Shown piece after piece: positions 5,585 through 7,203 of a stretch of DNA of 7,203 bases. The position numbers were made by a program, and so were the translations under genes. A model generated the notes under the pieces. That model was not told the DNA's origin and did no database searches. It saw nothing but the letters and a program-made list of their open reading frames with translations. The stretch is from Pseudomonadota bacterium (GTDB lineage Bacteria > Pseudomonadota > Alphaproteobacteria > Rhodospirillales > UBA2165), in NCBI GenBank assembly GCA_027592155.1, contig JAQCKY010000103.1:1-7203 (forward strand), written 5' to 3'. Within the stretch, counting starts at the first letter, position 1. Each line of letters opens with the position of its first letter.

Positions 5585-7023
5585 CTCCGGCCATGAGCCC
5601 GGCTGTGAACCCAGCCATAACCAACGTCACCGCAACAGCAACCGAGATCGCCCTTGCCGTCCGCAAGGGACGCGTTTCCGCGCAGGAAATCGTCGAAGCC
5701 ACGCTGGACCGGATAGAGCGTCTGGATGGTGTGCTGAATGCTTTCACCCATGTCGAGATCAAGCGCGCCCGGAAAACAGCTTCCCGCATCGACGCCCAGA
5801 TCGGCGCGGGAGAAAACCCCGGACCGCTGGCGGGCGTCCCCTTCGCTGTCAAAAATCTATTCGACATCGAAGGGGTGACAACGCTGGCGGGCTCAAAAAT
5901 CAATACGGCCTATTCCCCCGCGACTGCCGATGCCACCCTGATCGAAAAACTCTCCGCCGCCGGCGCCATCCTGATGGGCGGGCTCAATATGGGCGAATAT
6001 GCCTATGATTTTACCGGCGAGAACTCCCATTACGGGCCGTCGCGCAATCCTCACGATCCCAACCGGATGTCGGGCGGCTCGTCCGGTGGATCCGGCTCCG
6101 CAACGGCCTCGGGGATGGTGGCGTTTACGCTTGGCTCGGACACCAATGGATCGATCCGCGTCCCCTCGTCGTTTTGCGGTCTGTTCGGTCTGAAACCGAC
6201 CTTTGGGCGATTGAGCCGGGCCGGGACGTTTCCGTTCTGTGCAAGCCTCGATCATGTCGGACCGCTTGCCCGCAGTACCGCCGATCTGGCACTTGTTTAC
6301 GATGTCGCACAGGGACACGATCCGCGCGATCCGGTTTCCACCGACCGACCACCAGAGCCCGCATCGGGCGCGGTGGCGCGCCCACGGGAAAATTTGCGTG
6401 TGGCGGTGGCGACGGGCTATTTCCACACCCTCGCCAAACCGGAAGTGCGGGCGGCGGTGGAACGGGTCGCGAAGGCGCTCGACACAAAGCGAACCGTCGA
6501 AATCCCGATGGTCGAGCAAGCCCGAAGCGCCGCCTATGTGATCACGGCAACCGAGGCATCGGCGCTCCATCGCAACCGGCTGCGCGAGCGACCGATGGAT
6601 TTCGACCCCGATGTCCGGGACCGGCTTTTCGCCGGAGCGCTGGCGCCCGCCCAATGGTACACACAGGCGCAGCGGCTTCGCGCCCTCTATCGGCAGGCCT
6701 TCCTGAAACTGTTTGAGGACACCGATATCATCATCGCCCCCTCGACCCCGACCATTGCCCCGGCGATCGGCCAGCAGACCTTTATGCTGGGCGGCAAGGA
6801 GGTGCCGGTCCGCGCTAATATCGGCATTTTCACCCAGCCGTTCTCGTTTATCGGCTTTCCCGCGGTTGCCGTCCCGATAAGCTGCGTCTCGGACATGCCA
6901 GTCGGCGTGCAGGTCATCGCCGCACCGTGGCGGGAGGAAGACGCTCTCTCCATAGCCGCAATGCTGGAACAAGACGGTATCGCCAAGTCCCTTGTCGCAG
7001 AGCCGGAGGCCCTCAATGTATGA
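5581..7023 (+). CDS. atzE: AtzE-type amidase-signature hydrolase
   Basis: 480 residues, normal for AtzE-type enzymes, which hydrolyse amide bonds of small carboxylated ureas (1-carboxybiuret; HpxY in oxalurate catabolism). The catalytic Ser-cisSer-Lys triad is visible: Lys91 in PFAVKNLFD, Ser167 in MSGGSSGGSG, and nucleophile Ser191 in SDTNGSIRVPSS. The spacings match fatty acid amide hydrolase (Lys142, Ser217, Ser241) within one residue. DTNGS in place of the commoner DTGGS is, as I recall, usual for AtzE relatives. GTG at 5581 overlaps the atzG stop; ATG at 5593 or GTG at 5605 are alternatives, since no site has a strong ribosome sequence and the first residues form a PAMS-PAVN-PAIT repeat unlikely to be essential. 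It is cytoplasmic, with no signal peptide. It overlaps the next gene by eight bases. Its neighbour AtzG is its expected partner. The exact substrate is unknown; a ureide or carboxylated urea is most likely. Confidence 0.92.
   Translation: MTPAMSPAVNPAITNVTATATEIALAVRKGRVSAQEIVEATLDRIERLDGVLNAFTHVEIKRARKTASRIDAQIGAGENPGPLAGVPFAVKNLFDIEGVTTLAGSKINTAYSPATADATLIEKLSAAGAILMGGLNMGEYAYDFTGENSHYGPSRNPHDPNRMSGGSSGGSGSATASGMVAFTLGSDTNGSIRVPSSFCGLFGLKPTFGRLSRAGTFPFCASLDHVGPLARSTADLALVYDVAQGHDPRDPVSTDRPPEPASGAVARPRENLRVAVATGYFHTLAKPEVRAAVERVAKALDTKRTVEIPMVEQARSAAYVITATEASALHRNRLRERPMDFDPDVRDRLFAGALAPAQWYTQAQRLRALYRQAFLKLFEDTDIIIAPSTPTIAPAIGQQTFMLGGKEVPVRANIGIFTQPFSFIGFPAVAVPISCVSDMPVGVQVIAAPWREEDALSIAAMLEQDGIAKSLVAEPEALNV
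5587..5622 (+). repeat. Three degenerate 12-base tandem units at the amidase start
   Basis: The units CCGGCCATGAGC, CCGGCTGTGAAC and CCAGCCATAACC are 7-9 of 12 identical to one another and encode PAMS-PAVN-PAIT. The first two carry ATG and GTG at the same place, so repeat expansion may have multiplied the possible starts of the amidase. Confidence 0.6.
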
Positions 7024-7203
7024 CATTAACGATCCCGAGACGCTCGCCGAAGTCACGGCGGTTTTTGCCCGCTACGAAGCGGCGTTGGTCGCCAACGACG
7101 TGGATACGCTCGACGAGCTGTTCTGGAAGAGCCCGCACACGCTGCGCTATGGCGCCACCGAAAACCTATACGGTTCGGATGAAATTGCCGCGTTTCGCGG
7201 CGG
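7016..7203 (+). CDS. atzH: AtzH/HpxZ-like protein (DUF3225), 3' truncated
   Basis: 62 residues are visible before the right edge; the family is about 130 long. It has a cystatin/NTF2-like fold; AtzH has been assigned a hydrolytic role on dicarboxylated urea in cyanuric acid breakdown, and HpxZ accompanies oxalurate genes. The visible part has the family pattern: DPETLAEVTAVFARYEAALV as the first helix, then DTLDELFWKSPHTLRYG, ENLYGSDEI and AAFRG. The ATG at 7016 overlaps the amidase end by eight bases, and GGAGG at 7005-7009, inside the amidase, is a good ribosome site six bases before it. Gene order AtzG-AtzE-AtzH is that of known cyanurate and oxalurate loci, which supports all three assignments. 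Confidence 0.85.
   Translation, partial: MYDINDPETLAEVTAVFARYEAALVANDVDTLDELFWKSPHTLRYGATENLYGSDEIAAFRG

Noticed and set aside
5893..7056. Minus-strand open frame (387 codons) opposite the amidase
   Set aside because: It mirrors the amidase frame, starts inside atzH and has no domain pattern; the amidase motifs are on the other strand.

Overview
The window is GC-rich and densely coded, with GTG starts, overlapping stop/start junctions and a strong sigma-54-type promoter. This suggests a proteobacterium, most likely an alphaproteobacterium. That placement is inference from gene content and codon use; nothing here fixes the genus. No rRNA, tRNA, CRISPR array, insertion sequence or phage gene was seen.

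Layout. (1) Positions 2-742, plus strand: the C-terminal part of a two-domain extradiol ring-cleavage dioxygenase of the VOC / catechol 2,3-dioxygenase type, cut by the left edge. (2) 774-2867, minus: HyuA-type hydantoinase/oxoprolinase subunit, convergent with the dioxygenase across 31 bases. (3) 2868-3100: short non-coding gap. (4) 3101-3325, plus: a 74-residue unrecognised protein with a CPCC cysteine cluster, lying between hyuA and hyuB in the opposite direction. (5) 3322-5100, minus: HyuB-type subunit, whose stop codon overlaps that of the small gene. (6) 5101-5395: divergent control region with a near-palindrome close to the hyuB start, two further inverted repeats, and a sigma-54 -24/-12 promoter aimed at the next operon. 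(7) 5396-7203, plus: a tightly overlapping atzG-atzE-atzH-like operon (DUF4089 small subunit, amidase-signature hydrolase, and a DUF3225/HpxZ-like protein cut by the right edge).

How they may work together. HyuA and HyuB families form ATP-dependent enzymes that open cyclic amides or imides (N-methylhydantoin, 5-oxoproline) or carboxylate ketones. AtzG/AtzE/AtzH-type proteins (HpxX/HpxY/HpxZ in oxalurate catabolism) hydrolyse small carboxylated urea or ureide intermediates and release nitrogen. Side by side, and with a nitrogen-type promoter, they suggest an inducible pathway that opens a cyclic ureide or N-heterocycle and strips its nitrogen. The ring-cleavage dioxygenase may act on an aromatic part of the same substrate or may be unrelated. 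The actual substrate cannot be read from the sequence. The most unusual points are the small CPCC gene splitting hyuB from hyuA, and a histidine in HyuB at a predicted metal-ligand position that is usually aspartate.
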